A stretch of DNA of 5,294 bases from Methanosarcina sp. (lineage in GTDB: Archaea; Halobacteriota; Methanosarcinia; Methanosarcinales; Methanosarcinaceae). A program made the translations under genes and the position numbers. How positions within the stretch are numbered: the stretch's first letter is position 1; every line of letters starts with the position of its first letter. Where the stretch lies: the NCBI GenBank assembly GCA_017883485.1, contig JADGNM010000205.1, positions 1 to 5,294 of the forward strand. Reading direction: 5' to 3'. Positions 1 to 4,070 of this stretch are shown here, piece after piece. The notes beneath the pieces were generated by a model. It saw only the letters and a list, made by a program, of their open reading frames with translations. It was not told the origin of the DNA and made no database searches.

Positions 1-84
1 GATGGCCAAATGATTTTGACGGAAGTACCTAAGAAGATTGGTGAAATAGAGAAAAAGTTAAACTTGGAGTTATTCCCTAAATGA
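1..84 (+). CDS. C-terminal end of an unidentified protein (truncated by the window)
   Basis: The window opens inside a reading frame that stays open for 27 codons and ends at TGA 82-84. The visible tail is lysine- and glutamate-rich and probably helical (it contains EVPKKIGEIEKKLNLELFPK). The stop lies 22 bases before the next gene on the same strand, so the two may be co-transcribed, although a TATA-like sequence sits in the gap. I do not recognise the family from so short a piece. That it is real coding sequence is inferred from the plausible codon use and the clean stop just before a convincing gene. Confidence 0.5.
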   Translation, partial: DGQMILTEVPKKIGEIEKKLNLELFPK

Positions 85-92
85 GCAGAGTT

Positions 93-106
93 AAGGTTAT
101 AAATAA
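93..106 (+). promoter_or_regulatory. Overlapping AAGGT ribosome site and TATA-like box before the BofA-family gene
   Basis: AAGGT at 93-97 lies 9 bases before the ATG at 107 and partly matches the archaeal Shine-Dalgarno AGGTGAT. TTATAAATA at 98-105 is also a good archaeal TATA box. A TATA box there would start transcription near 125-128, exactly at a second in-frame ATG (128). The sequence therefore supports two readings: translation from 107 on a longer mRNA, or a leaderless mRNA starting at 128. Confidence 0.4.
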
Positions 107-385
107 ATGAACCCCAAACAAGAGCTTATGGCATTTGCAATTATAGAAATTTCAACGTTGGTTATAGCAATTATAATAGCTGTCGTTTTATACAAAATCC
201 TTGAGAAAGGCACTCAACTTGCTATGAATGCAGTGCTTGGAATTCTAGTCCTGCTTGCGGCAAAGTTTTTATTCGGACTTAAAATCGCAATCACCTTGTT
301 AACCGTCCTGATTTGCGCGATTGGAGGCATTTTCGGAGCGTTTTTAATACTCATATTGAACTATTTTAGAATAGCCTTTATATAA
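107..385 (+). CDS. BofA-family small integral membrane protein
   Basis: This 92-residue hydrophobic protein has about three membrane segments, at residues 10-32, 40-57 and 60-92. Two landmarks match the BofA family: an N-A-V-x-G motif (residues 41-45) opening the second segment, and a glycine-rich G-G-I-F-G-A-F motif (73-79) in the last segment. In Bacillus, BofA restrains the pro-sigma-K processing protease. Archaea lack that pathway, so the archaeal role is unknown and only the fold and membrane location should be carried over. The length is normal for the family. The start at 107 is favoured by an AAGGT site; an alternative start at 128 would give 85 residues and suits the upstream TATA box. 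The gene converges on mc1. Its last 20 codons are repeated at 2781-2833. Confidence 0.75.
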   Translation: MNPKQELMAFAIIEISTLVIAIIIAVVLYKILEKGTQLAMNAVLGILVLLAAKFLFGLKIAITLLTVLICAIGGIFGAFLILILNYFRIAFI

Positions 386-483
386 CATAAAGATCTCAAC
401 TACTTGTTTTTCCAGTTTAACTAAGCGGATAAAAAAAGTAAAGCTGTTAATCTGTAAAATAAATAAAAATTTATAAATTTATT

Positions 484-514
484 TTGGCTTAAATTGAGGA
501 TTTATGAAAGCCAA
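484..514. terminator. Hairpin between convergent bofA and mc1, probable terminator
   Basis: TTGGCTT (484-490) and AAGCCAA (508-514) form a perfect 7-bp stem around a 17-base AT-rich loop. On the minus strand the stem is followed by a T-rich stretch (complement of 456-483), which suits termination of mc1 about 70 bases after its stop. The same stem recurs in copy B although the loop there has changed. Its position between convergent genes would also allow it to serve bofA. Confidence 0.45.
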
Positions 515-581
515 GATTATAGAATTATAACGTCATTTTAATTGTCGGCTATCTATTTTTTTCTTTTTGTTTCCTTTATAT

Positions 582-857
582 TTATTCGATTGTTTCTATT
601 TTTTCTTTCTTGACAAAGGGCTTGCTGATTTCCTCCGGCATCCAGCGAGGCCTATTTTCGGGAGCTTTGACAATTTGTTTCCATGCCTTGAAAACGTGTA
701 CCTTCTTTGTTCCGCGTTCCCTGAGACAAATAATTTCCGGTTTGGATTTTGTCCCTTCGCCTCTGTTTGCAGCTTTCAGAGCAGCCTGACGAGGCTGTTT
801 TCCTGTGTAAATTCCGTGCTCATTGCCGTTTCCATCTCGCAAAACAAAATTTCTCAT
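582..857 (-). CDS. mc1: Chromosomal (chromatin) protein MC1, copy A
   Basis: This 91-residue basic protein matches MC1 along its full length: the opening MRNFVLRD, the G-K-Q-P-R-Q-A-A-L-K-A-A-N-R-G block (19-33), R-G-T-K-K-V-H-V-F-K-A-W (48-59), R-P-x-W-M-P (69-74) and S-K-P-F-V-K-K (78-84). MC1 is a monomeric, non-histone DNA-binding protein that bends and compacts archaeal DNA. W59 and W72 correspond to W61 and W74 of the studied MC1, the latter a DNA-contact residue. This copy differs from copy B at 8 of 91 positions (G9, I16, Y17, L27, K39, C44, R71, T89) and is the less consensus-like of the two. I chose the ATG at 857-855, preceded by GAGGTGAT (878-871) with a rather long gap. An in-frame GTG at 875-873 would add six residues but lies inside that ribosome site. 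Confidence 0.93.
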   Translation of the reverse strand: MRNFVLRDGNGNEHGIYTGKQPRQAALKAANRGEGTKSKPEIICLRERGTKKVHVFKAWKQIVKAPENRPRWMPEEISKPFVKKEKIETIE

Positions 858-910
858 GTCGGTTATAATAATCACCTCGAAAATTAGTTGCTAAAGATTG
901 ATTATGGTTT

Positions 911-924
911 TAATATATATAATT
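911..924 (-). promoter_or_regulatory. TATA box of mc1 copy A
   Basis: Read on the minus strand, AATTATATATATTA is a strong archaeal TATA box preceded by a purine-rich GAAGAAA stretch that can act as the TFB element. It would place the transcript start near 890, giving a leader of about 30 bases that includes the GAGGTGAT ribosome site. The same box is kept in copy B. Confidence 0.6.
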
Positions 925-997
925 TTCTTCTAATGTTTCCGGTAGTTATTACTTCATGAAAAATTCATTGTTTTATAAGGATATATGAACTTATTAA

Positions 998-1114
998 GTC
1001 GTTTATCCCGAACCTGATAAGTACTGCCCAAAAATCAAAAAAGACTTAAACGAGTTCCTTAACGAATGGTTGAATAATTTGATTGAAGCAAAGTACAAAT
1101 TAGTAGAGAGTTAA
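998..1114 (+). pseudogene. Tail of an unidentified gene, no start codon
   Basis: A frame of 38 codons opens just after a stop (TAA 995-997) and ends at TAA 1112-1114, with no ATG, GTG or TTG near its beginning. It reads as a believable charged, helical protein end (contains KIKKDLNEFLNEWLNNLIEA). It begins about 17 bases beyond the right edge of repeat copy A, so it looks like a gene cut off when the locus was rearranged. The family is not recognised. A chance open frame in AT-rich DNA cannot be excluded. Confidence 0.35.
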
Positions 1115-1120
1115 GAATAT

Positions 1121-1142
1121 TATTTCTCTTATTTCTTTTTTT
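1121..1142 (+). terminator. T-rich tract, possible terminator
   Basis: A pyrimidine-rich stretch ending in seven T residues (1136-1142) follows the stop of the preceding fragment. Archaeal transcription can end at such T tracts without a hairpin. No stem is visible here. The rest of 1115-1198 shows nothing else I can name. Confidence 0.3.
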
Positions 1143-1198
1143 GCTAGCTTCCGGGATTAATAGAAATTTGATGACCTAATTCCTTACTTTCCTCTGCG

Positions 1199-1396
1199 AT
1201 GGCCAAAAGCTCCGTAAGAGTATCGAAAGTTCTAGCGGTTCTAGCCACAGCTCTATGCACTTACTGTGGTTCAATTGCTGCAGCCACTAATATGGATATC
1301 ATGATTATTCAAGATATTTTAAAGTACGATCATGCTTCCAGATTGCCGTTTTTCAAGAAGATGGAAATAAGTGGTTGTAAAAAGAGATATAGATAG
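1199..1396 (+). pseudogene. Possible decayed tyrosine-recombinase C-terminus
   Basis: The 65-codon frame contains a block (residues 19-47) ending N-M-D-I-M-I-I-Q-D-I-L-K-Y-D-H-A-S. It lines up without gaps with the catalytic C-terminal block of XerC/D-like integrases, which runs L-R-H-T, about ten residues, G-V-D-I, then I-Q-E-L-L-G-H-S-S. If the alignment is right, the catalytic Arg and His of LRHT are now Cys and Thr (C20, T21), the G-H of L-G-H has become K-Y, and the nucleophilic Tyr region is lost. The fragment would be inactive. No ribosome site precedes the ATG. The match is by eye only and could be coincidence; if real, it suggests that the accessory DNA arrived with an integrating element. 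Confidence 0.3.
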
Positions 1397-1438
1397 CAAC
1401 AAGTAAAGAAGGGATCGAATATTATTCTAATCAGATGC

Positions 1439-1447
1439 GAGGGGTGA
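1439..1447 (+). promoter_or_regulatory. Ribosome-binding site fixing a TTG start
   Basis: GAGGGGTGA is close to the archaeal consensus GGAGGTGA. It is followed after four bases by TTG (1452-1454), the first in-frame start codon of a 90-codon frame. The neighbouring GTG (1444) and ATG (1459) are in other, quickly closed frames, so this site makes TTG the likely initiator. Confidence 0.6.
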
Positions 1448-1451
1448 AAGG

Positions 1452-1724
1452 TTGACAGATGTACCTATCACATGTAACCAGATAATTCGCGACTTAGATC
1501 AAATACAACGTAGTATACACCGTACTCCAGAGCATGTTTCAATTCACGAAATCACAAGAGTGATACACCAGATAGAGGAACTATATGATAATTCAATAAC
1601 ATATCCTCTATACGATGCTATCATGCTGTTAGAGCAATGTGATCGTTATGACCCACGAATAAGTATGTTTCTTAATGCAATGACTAGTTTGCTGGTTAAA
1701 AAGCTGGAATCGAGGATAAAGTGA
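1452..1724 (+). CDS. Hypothetical protein, first ORF of a small-ORF cluster
   Basis: This is a 90-residue, mostly helical soluble protein with no membrane segment or signal peptide. It contains IHEITRVIHQIEELYDNS (residues 31-48) and ends in a basic LVKKLESRIK. Two cysteines (8 and 63) are too far apart to suggest a metal knuckle. I do not recognise the family. Initiation is at TTG with a strong ribosome site. The stop overlaps the GTG of the next short frame in GTGA, typical of translational coupling. Codon use is AT-rich, unlike the rio2 gene. It lies between the two mc1 repeats in what looks like accessory DNA. Confidence 0.65.
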   Translation: MTDVPITCNQIIRDLDQIQRSIHRTPEHVSIHEITRVIHQIEELYDNSITYPLYDAIMLLEQCDRYDPRISMFLNAMTSLLVKKLESRIK

Positions 1725-1804
1725 AATCCATCAACGAAACCAAAGAAAATGTAGAAAAGTACTTTACACTGATTCGGATAACGAGATCAATCGGGAAATT
1801 GTAA
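1721..1804 (+). CDS. Very short coupled ORF, possibly frameshifted
   Basis: GTG 1721-1723 overlaps the previous stop by four bases and has GAGG at 1712-1715, five bases upstream, so initiation here looks genuine. The frame opens KSINETKENVEKYF and then runs a further 13 codons to TAA. Near 1770 the other frame reads S-D-N-E-I-N-R-E-I-V-I-K to a stop at about 1810, which looks more protein-like than the continuing frame. Either this is a 27-residue peptide, or a small indel has broken a protein of about 34 residues. The function is unknown. Confidence 0.4.
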   Translation: MKSINETKENVEKYFTLIRITRSIGKL

Positions 1805-1891
1805 TAAAGTAAGAGATAATAACAATAGATATACTTATCCAGCGCAGAAGAGCGAAAGTACCAAAGAATTCTAGCAAGATAGTTGAGATAT

Positions 1892-2056
1892 GTGTTAATT
1901 GTTGTTGATTGTAATAATGAGAAAGCTGACGCAATGATTATATCTAGGTTCGAAGCCTGGTGTAAAAGGTATGGAAAAACATATAACGAGACCATCCACA
2001 AGCTGTTTTGTGTAGAGTTTAACAAAAAGAAAAAATTTGAAGCGATCAAATGTTAG
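1892..2056 (+). CDS. Small hypothetical protein (54 aa), overlaps the next gene
   Basis: The frame starts at GTG and reads L-I-V-V-D-C-N-N-E-K-A, then a helical stretch with RFEAWCKRYGKTYNETIHK, and ends in a lysine-rich tail at TAG 2054-2056. An in-frame TTG at 1883 is an alternative start; neither has a clear ribosome site. The composition is protein-like, with a hydrophobic strand followed by an acidic D-C-N-N turn, so it may be the remnant of a larger domain. Its end overlaps the ATG of the following gene by seven bases (ATGTTAG), implying coupled translation. The family is not recognised. Confidence 0.5.
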   Translation: MLIVVDCNNEKADAMIISRFEAWCKRYGKTYNETIHKLFCVEFNKKKKFEAIKC

Positions 2057-2580
2057 ACCTAGTCGATGCATATACACTTGTTTTACATGGTATTCCTATA
2101 GAAGAGATTCCTGTTTCAGAACATTATGCAGCTATTATTAAAAGATTTAGACCTTTCGAGACTCGAAATGAGTCAGCAGAAAAAATCTCCCGAATTTCAC
2201 GACTGCGTAAGAGTTACGTCCTTAAATTAAAAAAAGCTTATAAGGATAACTCAAATGGTTTTCCTTTTGGAATAAACCTACCAAAAAGTAAGAGACGACC
2301 AAGGAAGATACAACCAGAGAAAATAGTTAAGCCTATTTGGCGTAATCATATCTATCTTAGTAAAAGACTTGGCTTATCTACTATTACCTTAGATAAGCGG
2401 TTGATTGAAGTTGGGCTGAAAGATTCCGTAATTGAACAGGCAACACAAAAAGCAATCGATGGAGACTATGCTAAGATAGTATATAAGAGAAAAAGAGGTA
2501 AGAAAGCTAACTGGCAAGGAAATATAGTGTCTTACTTTGTATGGAATGTTGATAAAGTACTTCCTTTACTAATGAGGTAA
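2050..2580 (+). CDS. Basic hypothetical protein (176 aa), last ORF of the cluster
   Basis: This is a strongly basic, soluble protein. Residues 1-35 look helical and mildly acidic. Residues 41-65 (contain SRISRLRKSYVLKLKKAYK) form a basic helix. Residues 79-95 are a proline-lysine-arginine linker (KSKRRPRKIQPEK). Residues 96-140 (contain IYLSKRLGLSTITLDKRL) have a rhythm that could be a helix-turn-helix, followed by a second basic patch, YKRKRGKK (145-152). The overall charge suggests nucleic-acid binding, which is inference only; I recognise no family. ATG 2050 is the only usable start (an in-frame TGA lies at 2038). There is no good ribosome site, so translation probably depends on the overlapping upstream ORF. 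No terminator is visible after the stop; DUF3160 debris begins at once. Confidence 0.7.
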   Translation: MLDLVDAYTLVLHGIPIEEIPVSEHYAAIIKRFRPFETRNESAEKISRISRLRKSYVLKLKKAYKDNSNGFPFGINLPKSKRRPRKIQPEKIVKPIWRNHIYLSKRLGLSTITLDKRLIEVGLKDSVIEQATQKAIDGDYAKIVYKRKRGKKANWQGNIVSYFVWNVDKVLPLLMR

Positions 2581-2581
2581 G

Positions 2582-2766
2582 AAGACCGGCAAAACGGATA
2601 TTCGAAGGCTTCCAGACGGCCGAATCCTTATTGGAGCCGGGCCCGTGATGAGCCATTACGAATTCAAGCAGCCTGTGCAGGACCGCTTGACCGATGAAAA
2701 ATGGAGAGAAATGCTGGAGACAAACCCACCGAAAAGACTGGAGTGGATCTCCATATCATTTCTTAA
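2582..2766 (+). pseudogene. C-terminal remnant of a DUF3160-type protein
   Basis: From the stop of the previous gene a frame without a proper start reads G-R-I-L-I-G-A-G-P-V-M-S-H-Y-E-F-K-Q-P, then D-R-L-T-D-E-K-W-R-E-M-L-E-T-N-P-P. This is the pattern I know from the end of DUF3160 proteins (G-x-V-x-S-Y-Y-E-F-x-Q-P, then D-R-L-T-D-E-x-W-R-x-M-L and a Pro-Trp close). Those are large, several-hundred-residue proteins of unknown function, so only about 55 residues survive. The stretch is visibly richer in G and C than the ORFs before it. After E-W-I (near 2749) the family similarity ends. A GTG/ATG pair at 2645-2650 could start a short chimeric product, but no ribosome site is seen. Confidence 0.6.
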
Positions 2767-2780
2767 TTTTATTCACACGG

Positions 2781-2833
2781 TTAGAGGCATTTTCGGGGCA
2801 TTTTTAATAATCATATTGAACTATCTTAGTTAG
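2781..2833 (+). pseudogene. Second copy of the bofA 3' end
   Basis: The codons for R-G-I-F-G-A-F-L-I-I-I-L-N-Y-L-S followed by TAG correspond to residues 73-88 of the BofA-family gene at 107-385. A four-base insertion relative to copy A moves the stop four codons earlier. The rest of the gene is absent: upstream sequence is the DUF3160 remnant. By chance or otherwise, the fragment is in frame with that remnant, giving a continuous open frame from 2582 to 2833. Confidence 0.75.
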
Positions 2834-2911
2834 AATAGCCTTTATATAAAATATAAAAATCTCATACTACTTGTTTTTCCAGTTTAACTGCACAAATCAT
2901 AAAAAAGTAAG

Positions 2912-2927
2912 CTGTTATGGATAACAG
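2912..2927 (-). terminator. Hairpin plus T tract downstream of mc1 copy B
   Basis: CTGTTA-TGGA-TAACAG forms a 6-bp stem with a 4-base loop (extendable on paper by one base pair). Read on the minus strand it is followed by TTACTTTTTT, the layout of an intrinsic-type terminator. Copy A has the T tract but not the complete hairpin, so this element differs between the copies. Confidence 0.35.
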
Positions 2928-2948
2928 ATTAAAAAAGTTATAAATTTA

Positions 2949-2981
2949 TTTGGCTTATTTTGAAAATTTATACAAGCCAAA
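2949..2981. terminator. Conserved convergent hairpin in copy B
   Basis: TTTGGCTT (2949-2956) and AAGCCAAA (2974-2981) pair over 8 bp around a 17-base loop. It is the counterpart of the hairpin at 484-514. The stem is intact and the loop length is the same, while the loop sequence has changed, which argues for selection on the structure. It lies about 70 bases after the mc1 stop. Confidence 0.45.
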
Positions 2982-3048
2982 ATAATAGTATAAATAACAT
3001 CATTTTACTTAATCTGATGTCCCACTTTTCCTTTTGCTTCCTTTATAT

Positions 3049-3324
3049 TTATTCGATTCTTTCTATTTTCTCTTTCTTGACAAAGGGCTTGCTGATTTCC
3101 TCCGGCATCCAATTGGGCCTATTTTCAGGAGCTTTGACAATTTGTTTCCATGCCTTGAAAACGTGTACCTTTTTTGTTCCCCTTTCCCTGAGGCGGATAA
3201 TTTCCGGTTCGGATTTTGTCCCTTCGCCCCGGTTTGCAGCTTTCATAGCAGCCTGACGAGGTTGTTTTCCTGTGAAAACTCCGTGCTCGTTGCCGTTTTC
3301 ATCTCGTAATACAAAATTTCTCAT
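3049..3324 (-). CDS. mc1: Chromosomal (chromatin) protein MC1, copy B
   Basis: This 91-residue MC1 is identical in length to copy A and about 91% identical to it (83 of 91 residues). It carries the residues usual for the family where copy A departs: E9, V16-F17 (GVFTG) and R44 (I-I-R-L-R-E-R). The W-M-P motif at 72-74 is present, preceded by N71. The predicted role is sequence-independent DNA binding and bending in the nucleoid. The start is set as in copy A: ATG 3324-3322 behind GAGGTGA, with an in-frame GTG (3342-3340) lying inside the ribosome site. It has its own TATA box, so it is probably expressed independently of copy A. No frameshift or stop interrupts either copy. Confidence 0.93.
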   Translation of the reverse strand: MRNFVLRDENGNEHGVFTGKQPRQAAMKAANRGEGTKSEPEIIRLRERGTKKVHVFKAWKQIVKAPENRPNWMPEEISKPFVKKEKIERIE

Positions 3325-3380
3325 ATCAGCTATGATATTCACCTCAAAAATAGTTACTAGATACTGATTATGTTTTCAAG

Positions 3381-3390
3381 TATATATAAT
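3381..3390 (-). promoter_or_regulatory. TATA box of mc1 copy B
   Basis: On the minus strand ATTATATATA follows a purine-rich GAAGAAA stretch, as in copy A. The predicted transcript start is near 3357, leaving a leader of about 30 bases with the GAGGTGA site. The promoter core is nearly the same in both copies, whereas DNA further upstream is different. Confidence 0.6.
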
Positions 3391-3447
3391 TTTCTTCTAA
3401 TGTTGCCTGCAGTTATTGCTTTATGAAAAATCCATAATTTTCTAAGG

Positions 3448-3739
3448 GTAGAGACTAAAATATCCTTATTGTTGGCAAAATGGGATATATGAGCCTCTCC
3501 GGGGTTCTGTGTAATCTTCGAGAGCTGATATCATGACCGACTTCAGAGCTTACTGATTTTACTTTATCCCGAAGACAACATAACCCAAAACCCAATTATT
3601 AATCTACAAGATTGCTACAGTCATTATGCGTTGCTTCACATACCTATAACACCTTTCCCTTATTTTAAAAGCCACAATGTCTGGCTTGATACACAAAAGT
3701 AAATAAGATTAACTGTATATCGAGTGGAAGGTGACGAAA
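3448..3739. other. Intergenic stretch with possible gene debris
   Basis: No intact gene is visible in these 290 bases. A 57-codon frame without a start codon runs 3529-3702 on the + strand (contains NPIINLQDCYSHYALLHIP) and might be the end of a decayed gene. Just before it another frame (from ATG 3480) reads M-G-Y-M-S-L-S-G-V-L-C-N-L-R-E-L-I-S and stops. I recognise neither. GGGGTTCTGTGTAA at 3501-3514 resembles the kind of tip seen on insertion-sequence ends, but no inverted partner is present. AAGGTGA at 3728-3734 belongs to the next gene. Confidence 0.3.
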
Positions 3740-3937
3740 ATGGACGAGATTAAGCCAAAAGTGGAGCTAAAAAGAGACGAAAGCGATTTTGATTTACTTC
3801 AAAAATGTCGTGAAGCAGCTTTAGCTGCTGGTTGGACACGTAAAGAGTTTCAGGAATTTCTGGCAAAGTTATTATATCATGATTATGAACACTTTTGTAA
3901 AACAGTAGAAGAGTATTTTGATGTTGTATGGACGTAA
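3740..3937 (+). CDS. Small acidic hypothetical protein (65 aa)
   Basis: The protein begins MDEIKPKVELKRDESDFDL, then has helices around CREAALAAGWTRKEFQEFLAK, and ends Y-H-D-Y-E-H-F-C-K-T-V-E-E-Y-F-D-V-V-W-T. The pattern A-G-W-x-x-x-E-F followed by a D-Y-x-H-x-x-x-T-V-x-E-Y-F-D-V ending recalls small uncharacterised proteins I have seen in bacteria and mobile elements, but I cannot name a family. ATG 3740 is chosen because AAGGTGA lies five bases upstream. A GTG three codons earlier overlaps that site and is less likely. It is monocistronic, 133 bases before rio2, which has its own promoter. Confidence 0.65.
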   Translation: MDEIKPKVELKRDESDFDLLQKCREAALAAGWTRKEFQEFLAKLLYHDYEHFCKTVEEYFDVVWT

Positions 3938-4036
3938 TGTTATTCCAATCAACCCAGGATCTAATCTGCTTATAGACTAAATGAGCTCTGATCACAGGAG
4001 TGGGGGAGTTAGAATTAGAGAGGGGCCTGGGAGTTA

Positions 4037-4048
4037 TTATTTAAATAT
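4037..4048 (+). promoter_or_regulatory. TATA box of rio2, leaderless layout
   Basis: TTATTTAAATAT is an archaeal TATA box whose centre lies 28 bases before ATG 4071. Archaeal transcription starts about 25 bases after the box, so the mRNA probably begins at or within a few bases of the start codon. Consistently, there is no ribosome site directly before the ATG. Confidence 0.6.
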
Positions 4049-4070
4049 CAAGGTTATATGTAATATTAAG

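Larger units (their letters stand above)
321..980. repeat. Direct repeat copy A (bofA 3' end + intergenic + mc1 + mc1 promoter)
   Basis: This segment is similar along its whole length, in the same orientation, to 2781-3447, with only small indels. By eye the mc1 part is about nine-tenths identical, while the intergenic part has diverged more. Left edge: TTGGAGGCAT here against TTAGAGGCAT in copy B, with unrelated sequence before it. Right edge: similarity fades after the TATGAAAAAT-like stretch near 953-980. Because this copy includes the junction with an intact bofA gene, I infer that it is the original locus. Confidence 0.85.
2781..3447. repeat. Direct repeat copy B
   Basis: This is the partner of 321-980, same orientation, slightly longer because of small indels. 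It keeps the bofA tail, the convergent hairpin, a complete mc1 and its TATA box. Similarity ends around 3447, after which the two flanks are unrelated. I infer that this copy was inserted here, because bofA is cut at its left edge. No target-site duplication or inverted ends are visible. Confidence 0.85.

Noticed and set aside
567..887. Open + strand frame opposite mc1 copy A (a similar one lies opposite copy B, with a further one at 2960-3256)
   Set aside because: They lie antisense to a protein of known family and are conserved only because mc1 is. The phenylalanine- and cysteine-rich products look non-natural.
1944..1960. tRNA T-arm-like motif CTAGG-TTCGAAG-CCTGG
   Set aside because: It folds like a T-arm, but no matching acceptor strand, anticodon arm or D-arm lies upstream, and the bases are codons of the 1892-2056 ORF. 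Neither a tRNA nor an attachment site can be supported.
1696..2077. Open minus-strand frames opposite the small-ORF cluster
   Set aside because: The hydrophobic products come from AT-rich DNA read backwards. The + strand frames have ribosome sites and coupled overlaps, the minus frames do not.
321..3447. Simple tandem duplication as the origin of the repeats
   Set aside because: A tandem copy of the 2.46-kb unit should continue past 3447 with sequence like 981-2780, and it does not. A transposed or ectopically copied segment, or later replacement, fits better.
3501..3514. Insertion-sequence-like tip GGGGTTCTGTGTAA
   Set aside because: No inverted partner, transposase or target duplication in the window.
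3750..3995. Minus-strand frame opposite the 65-codon gene
   Set aside because: It has no ribosome site or promoter, and the + strand gene has AAGGTGA at the right distance.
3981..4070. Longer rio2 start at ATG 3981
   Set aside because: The extra 30 residues (starting MSSDHRSGG) are unlike Rio2, and this stretch holds the TATA box placed for a start at 4071.
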